The notes beneath the pieces are model-generated. The model saw only the letters and a list, made by a program, of their open reading frames with translations, did no database searches and was not told the origin of the DNA. Positions 34,508 through 46,800 of a stretch of 64,000 nucleotides of DNA are shown in pieces. Position 1 is the first letter of the stretch, and every line of letters starts with the position of its first letter. Both the position numbers and the translations under genes were made by a program. The DNA is from Sporodiniella umbellata (lineage: Eukaryota > Mucoromycota > Mucoromycetes > Mucorales > Rhizopodaceae), in assembly GCA_025677835.1 (NCBI GenBank), contig JAIXMR010000070.1:1-64000 (forward strand), read 5' to 3'.

Positions 34508-36943
34508 TTAAGCGGATTGGATAGATGAGAGATCGACTGTAGAAGGTATTGAAGGCACAGGAGAGTTTTCTATATTAAATATTCCGCTAGCGCGTTGATA
34601 AAGCGCGTATTGAACATCCTGTTCAATTAAACAAACCAGGTTACGCGACATTTCAAAGTCATATATAAAGGTCATGGACTCCTTGGAGATTTCTATCGAC
34701 CGAGCAAGGCCGAGCCTACCCGTTTCGCTATAGAAGTCGTTTGATGTATAGTTTAGTAATTTTTTGTATACAATATTAGCAAAAAGGAAGCAGACCAATG
34801 GTACATGGCATTCGTTTTGTTGCTGTGCCATAGAGCCGATTATTTGAGTAATATTGTTTGCAGCATTCAGACTAGTTTGTAGATTTTGAATTGAAATTAC
34901 AGTGCACGGAACGCGGTCAGTAGGTACAAACACTTGGCTCAAAATGATCTCATTGACACTATAATGTAAACTGACAAGATGAATGCAGTGTCGAGAGAAA
35001 GATTTGATATCCACATAAAAGGGGTCTTCTTTGGTGTGGTCTTGGCTCGTATGGGAACATTCAGATGGGGGGTAGGGTGAATTGGCTTGACTTGTAGTGG
35101 GGAATTGCCACTCAATGGGTAGCTCTTGGTAGAATTCCGTCAAGGTTTTTTGCATCAAGACGAGATCCGTAATGAAGCTAGTATCTGCAGACTTGTTTTG
35201 TTGGTATGTTACTAGGCGAACCATCGATTCTTCACGAAGAACCTGAAGTTTAATCAAATAAACCCAAGAGTTCCAAACGTAGTAGTCAGTGAACTTTTGC
35301 TGAGCAGAATTTTCGCCGCTCAGATTGGACTCAGGTACTGGAAGAAGCTCAGGAATAGGACAGTTGGGCTTGCACTTGCTGATACCAGAGGATGTGTTAC
35401 TATCGCTCTTTTGTAACGTGCGATACCAGGCATTACAGTAGTAAATACACCAAATTAACATAGACTCATAGCGAGTTAGTTGGCGACCAGGAGCGTAAAG
35501 GCCTAGCTCCATTGCCATATTAAAAGCAATCCACTCATAAATATAGATTACGCTGGGATAGCCATTATGGTAGTTACAGTAAGACAGTAAAAACGCAGCT
35601 TGACAATGGTCCAAATTTGGCTGGTCAAAGTGCTCAGATAGAAGTTCGCGTCCTCGAAGACAGTAAGCAACGGAAAGCGCCTTTCCCATATTGTACTTGG
35701 GCGCCTCATGAGAAGGCCGTTTACTCCATACATGAAGCTGAAAAGCGTTTCGAGCGGCCATAGCACATACCGCATAGACCAAGACAGTAGCAGGACGGTT
35801 TTTGGCATCCGGATCTCTATAGCGAGCTAGGAACTCTACAGTATCAATTATGGGTAAACGGATGGAAGAGCAGCATGGAGTTTGACAATAGAGTTCCACA
35901 AGATTGTCTGTTAGTTCATCCGATATGTCAATTGGGTAGTCCTGAGGTAATGCGTGTGTCGGGTGAGACCAAGAATTCCATACAGCAAATCCAGAGGTTG
36001 TACTTATTGAACTGGCGTCGTCTATCTCCATAGCAGGATCGAAAGTAGACGCCGAGTCATTTCCGTCTGGTTTTGGTTTATCTTTGGACTGATCATCGTC
36101 TTTTCGAGTGATGAATAGGGAGCGTTTAAATTGATCGACCAGAGCCGAAAAATCGTTGAAAGAGTTGACATTTGACTCGACAGAAAGCCCTTTTTGAGTG
36201 GTTGTAATTTTCCAGGAAGTTTGAGGCGGTTTGATTCTCAAGGAATTGTTCGCTTTTACTGAAAAATCTTTTGTCTTTTGAGCAAAGTCCTTTGCCATTC
36301 GATCGATTGAATCCTGCCATTGATCCATGACTTTATTCATGGTTGTTAAAACTTGTGAAACGTGGTTTGCTTTGGGCTCAGTTTTTTTGTATCCACACTC
36401 AAAACCGTTTGCTTCGCATCGAGAACAAGCTGGCAACTGTAGGTCACACTGTTGCAGGTCCTTAAAACACTTGCTACAGGGATAAACAAAGAAACTGCTA
36501 GTAGAAGCTACTTTGGCTCCACGTCTTATCTTCATTCGAGGCCTGTCCTCTTCTTCTGAGTAAAAAGAATCAACTGTGCTGTTGCTGGGGCTCGAGTAAC
36601 AATCTGAAATCCTTATTTGGTTGCTAGGTCGGTCGAAAGTAGGCTTGGTTAAATCTCCAGATTTTAATTTGTCACCGAATTTTTTTATTCTGTCGCCTAA
36701 GGTTTCAGTTGCTTTTTGAAGTTTTTTGAGCGTTGGCGCTGCCTCAGGATACACGCAAGTGATTCCTCTTCGGGCACAACGTGAGCATGAGGGTTTATTT
36801 TTGTCGCAAGCATGTCTATAAGAGCGGTTAATGACTTCATTCGCAAGTTATTTTCATCTGAACTTGTACCTGAACCCGCGACAACGAAAACAAGCAGCGC
36901 TCTGATTCGACTTGTCAATCGAAGAAGAATCAGACAAAGGCAT
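34508..36943 (-). CDS. Fungal transcription factor with two Zn2Cys6 clusters
   Basis: Two exons, 36943-36870 and 36815-34508, encode 793 residues. The first exon (MPLSDSSSIDKSNQS) is joined to the second inside the first zinc cluster. Cluster 1 is C18-x2-C21-x6-C28-x6-C35-x2-C38-x6-C45 (CFRCRGFRHAC, CSRCARRGITC). A second cluster with identical spacing lies at C138 to C165 (CSKCFKDLQQC, CSRCEANGFEC). A coiled region (QDSIDRMAKDFAQKTKD) and a Ser/Asp-rich linker follow. The regulatory domain is of the fungal_trans type: ETVEF-like IIDTVEFLARYRD, VLVYAVCAMAARNAF, LGLYAPGRQLTRYESMLIWC. Zn2Cys6 regulators bind DNA at CGG-type sites; two clusters in one chain is unusual. Its targets cannot be told from this window. 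Confidence 0.86.
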
Positions 36944-38492
36944 TAAAGAGTGGCAACAACCAAATAATTAATAAAAAAAAAAAAGAACAACCAGACTCAA
37001 GGAACAAAATTTACAAAACAGGTACTGAGAATTAATAATCGCCTCATGTTCATTGTCGCTCTTTTGGTTTCACAGTTTGCGCTCGGGGGATCAATTACTT
37101 AATACAAGGTCAGAACAGTTTCGTCATAAATGTTCATCAATAGAAAAAAAAGCTTTATAGGAAGTATTAGAAAGAACCAAACAAAAGCAGGAAACAAAAA
37201 AGAAAAAGAAAACAAAAGTAGAATCTGCCTTCCACGCTAATTTCTGTTGTTTTTTTTTTAAAAAATTCTAAAATAGCCTAATTAATTTTTAATTGTTTGT
37301 GTATGCTCGTTTTTTTGTACTGTTTTCAGTTTTACCTACAATCTTGAACGGTTATTGGCCAATGATTTCAAAAGATATTGTCGGCAAAACTTTTTGGTAA
37401 GAAAGTAGTCGAGAGTAGGGCAAAATAAAATTAGAGACAAAGAAACGTTATAGCACATAGTTGTAACTTGCAAAACCAGAGGGAAGCCCACACACTGGTG
37501 ATAGTAACAGAAAAAATTTAAGAGAAACAACCAGAAAAGGTGTTTAGAAGACCAAATGACAGTTATCTTGCTTTATCAGTAATAATAACAATAAAACGGC
37601 ATAAAGCTTAGAAAGAACAAAAGCATACAAAAGCCCTGAGTAACTAAATTGTAATGCTTCTACAGAAAGACATTGCATATTGCATTTAAGGAGGCCTTAA
37701 TTCTATAAAAAAAAAAGTAGAACTTCAAAAACTAATAATCTATTTTCTATGTCTTATTTGTTTGTACTGCTTTTAATGCAGACAGGTATGTATAACCTCT
37801 TTTAATAAGAGCAGTCCCTCACATCTAAGTTCACCCATCAAATTACAGCTACTTCGCTATGTGCAATGACGGAGGTAAACATCCTCAAGCAGTTTGACAC
37901 TACTCAAAAGCGCGATTGTTTAATTTTTCAAATTCTTTATGCTCACTCTGGTAGCTGGTATTTTTTTTTTGTAAACTAAGCATACATAATAATGACTCTC
38001 CATCTAATACTTTGAGTATCTGTAAAAAAAAAATGTTGAGAAACGTGCTTTGACGATAAGCAAACATAGCTCAAAGAAAATTAGCAATTATAAAAACAGC
38101 TTCAGCTTCTTTATATCCCACCGGTCGTATGTTTTTTGCAGTGGTGGATATACTTTAAGAAATCGCGTTCTTTTTTTTGAAAGTCTCTTAAACTACACAA
38201 GTGCAGTTTGATGTAACTTGAGAAAAAGAAATCAAGAGAACGAAACAATTCATATAATAAACAATTGAACTACAATGGAAGTTTTCTTGGCAGGCTTGAG
38301 CAAATAAAGACTGTGATATATATACAAAACAAAAAATGAAAAGAAAAATATATGATTTGTTTAAATTCTTTGGTTTTCTATCTTGAATGTGCCTTTCTGA
38401 TTTTTCTTGGGTCAATACCGTTCTGATGAGACCTTTTTAAATACTCTATAGTACTTTTGACGAGAGCCGACATCTGGACCTTTACTATAACT

Positions 38493-38528
<36 letters not shown>

Positions 38529-39355
38529 CGAGACCCATGTTTAAGAAAAAACGTAGCGCGTTCAGTTTTCAAGCAAGTTTTTTTATACTTCCATAAAGTG
38601 AACAACAAATATTTATTTTGTACCTCTCACCTCACTTTTTTTTTTTTTTTTTGCTTTTAAGGAAAAAACTATATTGTATAAACAATACAGTAATTGTAAA
38701 TGACTTTTCAATTTAAAAGTACACAAAATAGAACATTTAAGTTATTTGTAGCGTTTATAAGTATAACAATATATAACTGGATCTTCTTTTCAGCAATGGC
38801 AATCAAAACTTTACCTTTTTCATTTACAGTTACTTTCATTTAACAGGAGCCTAATATATAAAAGCATCCTAATACATTTCAGCTTAGATGTACCTTGCGG
38901 TTTTTTATGAAAAAAAAAAAAAAAAGACAAATATGATAGCAAACCCCACACTGAGCTTCATAAAATAGCATTGAGTCAGTTCTATGACGGTATTGAATGA
39001 CTAGCTGTTTCTTATTTATATAAATTTGGTAAATACTTCAGAATATATTTTAACAATTTTTTTTATAGTTATAAAACATTATGAGATGCTAATACCAAAT
39101 AGACTAGAGGGGGACTTTTCTTTGTTCCAAGAAAACAGTGAAAAAAAAAACAGAGTACCTCATAATATGAGATGTCTCTTACAACTGCCTTATATTGACA
39201 ACTGTTTTTTAATTGTTCTAGATCAGTTTTTTTTTGAAGAAAAAAAAAAGTGTCTGGTATTTTGCACAATTGTTTCTAAGCTTGAAAATTGTAAAGAGAC
39301 CAAATGAGTTAGTAGAATATTACTTTTTGCTACTATCTTAAGACGTTTGAATTAT
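36944..39355. other. Intergenic region, gene-poor
   Basis: 2.4 kb, AT-rich. The only signal seen is a signal-peptide-like pair of mini exons at 37749-37785 and 37849-37874 (described in the findings). A T/A tract lies at 38497-38525. No full gene is supported. Confidence 0.45.
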
Positions 39356-39711
39356 TTATTGTCTTGCACTGTTTTTTTTTTCTCTCGAAAAGCTATACTC
39401 CATTTCCTGTTGTTTTGTTTGCAATTTTTGATATCTTTGCCATTCAATATGAGCAAGCTCTTTTGTGTAAAGACATTGTAATTCTGGTCTAACACTGAAA
39501 TTCTATATGAAAAATACGACTACCGCCCTATCCTTCCTTTCAAATTTCGGAGCGTTTTTGTTCTTGTTTTATTTCTACTTTTTGCCAAGAATACAGACAA
39601 GGTTAGTTATTTCAACGAAAGCCATTTTTGAGGTTCGAGCTGTTTGGTGTTGACTCTGCTAGCAACTTGAATCAACCAAGAGACGAGTTTAATATATCTA
39701 AACCAGGTCAT
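39356..39711 (-). CDS. Small orphan gene candidate, two exons
   Basis: From ATG 39711, MTWFRYIKLVSWLIQVASRV and NTKQLEPQKWLS continue through a GTTGAA donor to an acceptor TTTCAG at 39495. The second exon, RPELQCLYTKELAHIEWQRY, then QKLQTKQQEMEYSFSRE, ends at TAA 39356-39358. The spliced length is 234 bases, 77 residues, and both halves are in phase. The N-terminal amphipathic helix with few acids could be a mitochondrial presequence or membrane anchor. The donor is not a strong consensus, and the family is not recognised. Confidence 0.33.
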
Positions 39712-42327
39712 TAATGCTTGTATAAATAAAAAAGTAAAAGTAGGTAGTAATAATTTCTTTTAGAGGCGTGTTTGTATATCATGCTTTAGAATTCCCCCCT
39801 TCGCTATCTAAAGGGTAGCTTTTTATAACTAATATAGAGCGCGTTTGCGTTGGAACTGCCATTTACAAATTGTTTTTCCAAAGAGAATAAGCTTGTCAAG
39901 TAGTAAAGGGACCCTTGTTGGTTTATTGCAATAGGCTTGTTTTTTTTTTTGTTTTTTTAAAAAATAAAACTTGATATGTACTTTGGACCAAGTCTTATAC
40001 AAACGATAGCTTCAAAATATTCGGTCTTTAATCTGGATTCTTGTATTGTTTCTAATAGCTTTTGTTGTCCAGTCACTTTTTTCGGCTATATTCATATAGG
40101 ACCAGACAAGGATTCTGAACTGATCGTTTCCTATAGCCAAAAAGAGTTTGTTTTATTGTGTATATAGTGAGAGTATCAGTTTAAATATTTCAAATAACAA
40201 TTCCTCTGTCAAGACAAAACACCCAGCTCAAGTTAATCCCATGATAGTACGGTTCTATTGCTTGGTTTACTGTCTACATCTTTTCTGTATATTTTTACTA
40301 GGTTATATAGCCTACGCTGTCCACTGTCTGCTGTATGTGGTCGACCTCTCGCACAAAGCCTGGTATGGTAAAGCATACTAAAAAAAAAAATAGAATCATC
40401 TCTGGACCTGAGATCAATTGTATAGTACCTTTTATGGAACCTGAATCTTGAAGATTTATGGAGGGGGAGAAATGTGTCTTTTGTTTCGTCTGCTACACAA
40501 AGTAATTTTATGTAAGACGTTAGAAGCATAGAGCTATGCCTCTTTTGAACATAAAAGGTGTGTTTGTCTTTTTAGTTCTTGTTTTCTCATCCTCCTAAAT
40601 GTCAAGACAGTAAGCTATCATGAGAATTAGCAATTTACAGAAAATACAAGCTATATTTTGACCAGAACCATGTTATAAAGTGAAAGCTACGCACAATAAT
40701 GTTTTAATTCTTGACTGCTTCTCTCCTTTTGATTGTTCAGGCCTGAATAGGCTAAAAAGAAAAGGTTGTAGGTTGGGATGTGCTTTATTTGGTTGCCTCT
40801 TCAGAAGCCTTTAGTATTTCTGTACCTCTTTCTATATTTAAAAATACTTGAGCTATGTAGAGTCGTACAGAGGATTTTACTCAGATGCTGAAAAACACTG
40901 AAGTTTTCAAACTTGACTACTGACTCTTGTTAAAACATAGATAATGAATTTAATTTATGTTTAGGTAAGAGACAGTCTTTGACTACAATCAAAAGTTCTA
41001 GACGCATTCATTAATTTCCGTATAAATTTTCTCGCGCCTCCCGTTAATTGACAGAAAGCAGGAGTATTCTGTAAATAAAACTGGTTTTAGTTGTTTAACG
41101 TTGTATTCTGTAAAAATAATGTGCTTTCTATTTTTAGTTCAGCTCTATTGCTTCTACACAAAAAAGAGCGAACGTATTCTTCTGTTTGTTTCAACACACC
41201 GTTTTCAGTATACGCTTTCTTTGCACGATAAGCCATTCAAGTTTTCCTAGAAAAAGGCAACTGGCTATGGATCGAGCCAAAACAGCCAACCCATATCATC
41301 CTTCAAGACTTGGATTCTCACATCATTTGTAGACTTCCGAAAATGGTTTAGGGCGAACATAAGAGGCGATGAGCCACGAAACAAAGATATGCGAACAGTC
41401 ACATCAGATGCCAAAAGGGTAGTTTGTTTATTTATCTACTTTAGAAGAAAAGGTCAAAGCCTGTTAACAGTCCCTTTCTTCTTTATTTGGCTGAGCCGAA
41501 AGGAAAGGGCCGTTGGTCCTATGTGTCGATCCAAGTGAAGTGAGCTTTCATTGATGAGTACAATCAATCAATCTCTCCGCTCCCTTTTGCGTAGATCTTT
41601 TTTTTTTTTTGTGGATTTAAAGCCAAGCACGTCCAATGATTGATAAAAGTTGATGGTTTGACAAGTCATACAATTAGCAGAAAATACTCCAAAAATAAAA
41701 AAATAAAAAAAAAGCCGTTTAGCAGCTTTGTTTTCCCCGTCATTTACTCATATATGTTTTTAGTCGGGTCACTGTCTCCCCCGTTCTATAAAAAGAATAT
41801 TGTTTTTGTTCTTTGTGCACGCAACTATTTGTTTTTAGTTTTATTAAGCCATTTATCGTAGATCTTCTTGGCGATCTCTTCTGATTGGCTAATGAAAACT
41901 AAGCGAAAGCTAACCGGTTTTTTATCACGCTTGTAATTTTGCGATCACTCTAAAGTAGCTTATTTGATAAAGTAGAATCTACTTTTTATGGCTATAGGCA
42001 CGGTTGTTAACAGCTTTATTTTCTATTTTACTACGAAAACTGTTGCTTGAAAACGAAAAGCGGAAATTGAATACTTTTAGACTACATTTTAGCTCGTTTT
42101 GCATCTAAAAAAAATTGACATCATCTTATGGCTGAGTGCTAGTAGCCTGTTTACTCTAATTAAAGTTCTATAAGGAAAGTAAGCCAAAACAATACTCAAG
42201 TAAATCAGCTAAAACTTTCTAAAAAAAAAAAAAAAAACTAGAACAAAAAAATGGTATAAATAGAGCGAGGTTTTACAACTTCGTTTTTTTTTTTCATTAT
42301 CCTCTATCTTATCAACCAATCTTAAAA
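39712..42327. other. Gene-poor region with a possible ankyrin-like relic
   Basis: 2.6 kb. A minus-strand open stretch at about 41265-41420 contains GSSPLMFALNHFRK, reminiscent of an ankyrin repeat, but it is isolated. Other open frames (for example 40241-40381, hydrophobic) have no support. The KRE9-like promoter lies at the right end. Confidence 0.45.
42255..42262 (+). promoter_or_regulatory. TATA box of the Kre9/Knh1-like gene
   Basis: TATAAATA, a perfect TATA consensus, lies 66 bases before the start codon at 42328. A T-rich stretch and a CAATC lie in the leader between. It fits a highly expressed wall-protein gene. Confidence 0.65.
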
Positions 42328-43617
42328 ATGAAGACTTCTTTCCTCGCTATCCTTGTCGCCGCCGCTGCTCTTATTGAAGCTGCCCCTACTTCTGAAAGTG
42401 CCTCTCCTAGCGCTTCTGCTGCTGGCGCCGCTACCTCTGGTAATGCTGCTCCCAACGCAGCTGGGCCTGTCACAATCACTGCTCCTCTTCAAGGTACAGC
42501 ATGGAAGAGTGGATCTTCTGAAACTGTTTCTTGGGAAAAAGTCCAGCAAGGTGTAGATAAATTAGTCATCAATTTGATGCAAGGCGATGCTAGTGCCCTT
42601 CAACTCATTCAAGCCTTGGCTACCAACGTGGATGCCACTAAAGGTTCCACTAAAGTTGACGTTCCTTCCAATGTCACAGCTGGTTCTTATTCTTTGGCTA
42701 TCGGTAAAGACCCCAGCCAAATGGCATATATTGGCGGTGTAAACATCTCTGCTGATGGTGGTAACAGCACTGCCTCTGCTGGCGATGATGCTGCTCCTGG
42801 CGGTACCACAGCCGCTTCCGTTGGTGATGAATCATCTACTGACCCTGCTGCCGCTGGCGGTGACTCTACCAACTCTCCTACTGCTTCTACCGATGCTTCT
42901 GCTCCTTCCAGCGATGCTTCTACCGATGCTTCTGCTCCTTCCAGCGATGCTTCTACCGATGCTTCTGCTCCTTCCGGTGATGCTTCTGCTCCTTCCGGTG
43001 ATGCTTCTGCTCCTTCCGGTGACGCTTCCACCGACGCGTCTGCAAGTGACGCTCCCCAAGCCTCTGGTGCTTCCGATACATCAGCTTCTAATGGTGCCCC
43101 TGCAAAGAGAGCAGAACCTACTGGTGCAGCTAATGCCTCCAGCGATGCTGGTGCCTCTCCCTCTGCTTCTGCCAGTGCATCTGGTACTGAAGCTTCCTCT
43201 GGTGCCAAGTCTGGATCCGCTGCTGGCGCTGTTGGCGCTGCCCCTATTGGATCCTCATCCGCTTCTGCAGAAGGCGCTGAATCATCTACTGGCACTTCCG
43301 TTGGCAACGGCAACACCTCTTCCTCTGGCGCCTCTTCTGGCGCCTCCTCTGGTGGTGTCACAACCGGTACCTCCTCTGGTACTTCCTCTGGTGCCTCATC
43401 TGGCTCCCCTGCTGGTGTAGGTAGCGTAGGATCTGCTGCTGGTGCCTCTAGTGCTCCTTCCGGAGCGTCTTCTAGCGGAATTAGTGGTCTCGGTGCCTCA
43501 GCTTCTTCTTCTGGTGCTGGTGCCCATGCCTCTGCTACCTCTGGCTCATCTCGTACCATTATCTCTAGCGTTGCACTTGCTGTCCCTGCCGCTATCTTGG
43601 CCATGACTGGTTTCTAA
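42328..43617 (+). CDS. Kre9/Knh1-type Ser/Ala-rich GPI-anchored cell-wall protein
   Basis: Single exon, 429 residues. A signal peptide (MKTSFLAILVAAAALIEAAP) precedes a Kre9/Knh1 N-terminal domain (about residues 48-142): VTITAPLQGTAWKSGSSETV, SWEKVQQGVDKLVINLMQG, ending GGVNIS. The remaining two thirds are Ser/Ala/Gly/Thr-rich, a likely heavily O-mannosylated stalk. It includes tandem DASAPSS and APSGDAS units at 42889-43030. An internal AKRAEP site resembles a Kex2-type dibasic cleavage point. The C-terminus is hydrophobic (SVALAVPAAILAMTGF), a GPI-anchor signal. Codon use is strongly biased, suggesting high expression. The family is linked to beta-glucan wall assembly; this protein's exact role is unknown. 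Confidence 0.85.
   Translation: MKTSFLAILVAAAALIEAAPTSESASPSASAAGAATSGNAAPNAAGPVTITAPLQGTAWKSGSSETVSWEKVQQGVDKLVINLMQGDASALQLIQALATNVDATKGSTKVDVPSNVTAGSYSLAIGKDPSQMAYIGGVNISADGGNSTASAGDDAAPGGTTAASVGDESSTDPAAAGGDSTNSPTASTDASAPSSDASTDASAPSSDASTDASAPSGDASAPSGDASAPSGDASTDASASDAPQASGASDTSASNGAPAKRAEPTGAANASSDAGASPSASASASGTEASSGAKSGSAAGAVGAAPIGSSSASAEGAESSTGTSVGNGNTSSSGASSGASSGGVTTGTSSGTSSGASSGSPAGVGSVGSAAGASSAPSGASSSGISGLGASASSSGAGAHASATSGSSRTIISSVALAVPAAILAMTGF
42889..43030 (+). repeat. In-frame tandem repeats in the Kre9/Knh1-like stalk
   Basis: Units of 33 bases (TDASAPSSDAS, two copies) and 21 bases (APSGDAS, three copies) run head to tail with near-identical DNA sequence. Such tracts often vary in copy number between strains. 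Confidence 0.8.
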
Positions 43618-43756
43618 ACATTGAAACAAAAACAACTCTATTTATTAAACACTATATTCCACTTTTGTATATTTTACTACTACAATAAACCCAATGAAAT
43701 TAACAGATAAATTCTTTTTTGTATTGTGCTAAAAATCTTTGTATTGATTTCAAACA

Positions 43757-43772
43757 CACACACACACACACA
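43757..43772. repeat. AC dinucleotide microsatellite
   Basis: About eight AC units followed by a TATATATA stretch, between the convergent Kre9/Knh1-like and beta-galactosidase genes. Confidence 0.8.
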
Positions 43773-43813
43773 TATATATACACCTCTTTTTGACTTTATA
43801 AAATCGAAATTCT

Positions 43814-46800
43814 TTATTTTGTTTCAAGTATGATATGGTCTTTATAAACCATATACTCTTGAGGTTTAGAGTTGGCAGACTCCATATGTGTAATAAGGTT
43901 GCCACTGTCTTGCAAGACAGGCCATCCAGCAAAGTGTATTTCTCCAATAGTATCAGTCCAAGTATAAGCCAGTATCTTGACTTCATTGTTTTTAGCTTTC
44001 AAGAGATCTTCAGGTACATAGAAATCATGTTGGGGCCCATCTCCGTTTCCGTAGTATCTTCCAATAAAGATATCATTGACAATAACCATGGTGGTCCATT
44101 GGCCGTCCAAATGCATACGAAGAGGAACATGGTAGGAATTACTCTGCTTTTTTAATGGGTGATCGAACTTGAATCTTAACCACTGAGCTCCTTGGGAAAC
44201 AGACATAGGAACCTTGTATGTTTGCTTGTCTTCTTGTACGCCGTTTAATTTTTTCCATCCTTTTTTAAAAGCTTCGTCAGGGAACCCTGTTGAGCTATAG
44301 GGGTTTGCCAATAATCTTACGTCAACACCAGAAATCTCCCATTCTTTTTCTTCTTTGGCACCACTCAAGTGAGCTTTGATGATACCTCTTGGGTTGCGGA
44401 TATCATTCATAATAAAAGCCTGTCGACTCAAACCAAAGCTTTCAACCAAAACGACCAACGTGTTTTCTTTATCTTCCGAAAGATGAGGGGTGAGATCGTA
44501 TGAATGGGTACCCAAAAACCAAGGATCAGGCCCGATTTTGGCACCTATGCTAAACAACTGACGAGAATAAGAGGTATGTCCACCGACAACCTTACCGTTC
44601 AACAAAACAGTAGCACGGTTGCGTGCATTGAGCGAGAGCTTGGTTTTGCCCTCAGAAGTTTTGAACAGTTTACGATATAGAATGTGCCCACTAGTAAAAT
44701 GGTGATCAAGCGCATCAAATTTGGAAGTTTTGTTGTCTTTCTTGACTGACGTCCAAGGAAGATCGGTAAAATCGACTGACCGAGACTCCCAGTGATTGAA
44801 CGGGATAGACACAGGTAAAGGCGTCTTGTGGTGCTCAAAAATCAAGGATCTAACAATGGGGATATCGTAAAGAGCAGGGGCAGCTGTAAGTCGAGTGTTT
44901 CCAATAGAAGAAAAAGAGATAAATTGTGCTGACCGTTCGGTTGTTCTATGCTTTATTTCAAGCGATTTTGTCTTTTTGTTGAAGAAAAATTCATCAGCTC
45001 CCCAAGCAATGAAGGAAGGTTGCGTTTCTTTTCCACCATCCCAGTAAGGTTCGTTAAACTCAGCATAAACTGTTCCAGCGTCGTACTTGTCTAGGCCTAC
45101 GAGATAAAGACTGCCCTCGCTGGTCTCAAGCTTAGTCCATCCATGATCTTTTTCAAATGAAACTACAACGGCAGATCCTTCAGGGCGCAACACATTGTCT
45201 TGCATGTTGCCGGTGATAGTGAATTGTCTATTCTCAAACACCATGGCGCCAACTAAATTTGGTTCAATGACCCAAACCTCTTCGCGTGTTTCTTTGTTCA
45301 CAATACGAGCCAAAATAGGAATTGTAGATAGCATAAGACGCATAGCATTTTGAGGAACGTAGTTCCCAATAGCAATGAATGAAGATTTGTATGGTATGTG
45401 ACATCCAACAGTTACTGTATTTTTATCCTTCAATTCTACGCTCACATCAAACGTGTTTTTTTTGCTTCTGTCAAAATTTCTAAAGAAGTTGAAAGTGACC
45501 TCCTGATCTGCCTGAACAGCTTTACGCTGAAGATTGAATGTGTAGGGAACTGATGTTTTGATATTGGGTTTTTCTACGCGCTCTGTTTTGGTGAAGTAGG
45601 GATCAAAGGATCTAGTGAGGAGTATGGTCTTGCGAAGGTTCCGTCCTCTAGACGAAATCATACCAAACTCACGGATGCATGCAGAGTAATCGTACGAAGT
45701 ATAAACATCACTAAACTAAATAAGCAAAGACAAAAAAAAAAAAAAAAGGCCACTTACGGATCACCCAAAGTTCCCCAATTGGTTCCGCCATAAATCATAT
45801 AGATGCTGCCCATGGTTACACCTTGGGCCAAAGATGTTTCGTAAAGCAGCTTTGTATAATCTTGACCAAAAAAGTCATATATTTGGTCGTAAGTGTGCTG
45901 AAGCTGATAATGATTGAACCAACCACCTTGAAGTTCAGGTATAAACATAGGTGACTATCAAAATCGCTTAGCTAGTTTTTATAACCTACAGTATTACCTC
46001 TTTTGCGCCTCCTCCAAAACCGCGAACTGTCTTTTCTAAATTATCCATTGATTTTTCCATATTTTTTGGATTCCATTCTTCCCAAGATCCAACCGAAACA
46101 CCACTGTTGATAAGCCAAGATTTGGGTGAACTGGAAGGTGCAAAAACTTTAAAATATATATATCAATATTAGGCCTTTCCGAAAAAAAAAAGCATAAGGT
46201 GCAGTAAACTTACTAACATATTTGTCTAATCCGTAAAGATCAAGACCAAACTTGCTTTTTTGCCAAAATCTTTTCTTTTTTTTGTCGAGTTCTGGACGAG
46301 GTACCCAGCTACCTTCTTCAAAACCGTCGTTTGAGAAAAGGGGAACAGTAATACCAATATCGCGAGCTGCTTTTGCCAATATTCTCATTTGATCATGCAG
46401 ACCGACAGGTAACAGATTTGCCATATTTTCAAACAACTCATTGTCAATTTGTACAGCCAACACGCAGCCCTTTTTGGCACCAGAGTTGTCAGTGATTTGA
46501 TGTTTAGCAAGAATAGGTAAAATATTTTGAAACCACTGTATCTCGTATTGTGCAAAAGCGTCGTCGTATGAGCGCCAAAGCATTATATGGTTATGACGTA
46601 CACGCAGTTCACGTTTGGCAGGTATCCAGCTAGGATAACCGCCTGCTTGTGTCTCTGCACATATGTATGGCCCAGGCGCTGCTAAAACAAAGAGCCCAAT
46701 TTCTTCACAGAGTGTCAAAAGATACTCTACATCGCGATTACCATCAAATATATATACACCCTCATCAGGAGAGTGATAGCCCCAATGAAAGTAGATTCGA

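Noticed and set aside
42755..43420. A 221-codon Leu/Pro-rich plus-strand frame
   Set aside because: Shifted frame of the same repeat-rich Kre9/Knh1-like exon; composition is an artefact.
42687..43604. A 305-codon minus-strand frame, Pro/Glu/Ala-rich, antisense to the Kre9/Knh1-like gene
   Set aside because: It mirrors the strong codon bias and repeats of the plus-strand gene (GCT/TCT read backwards) and has no independent motifs or splice sites.
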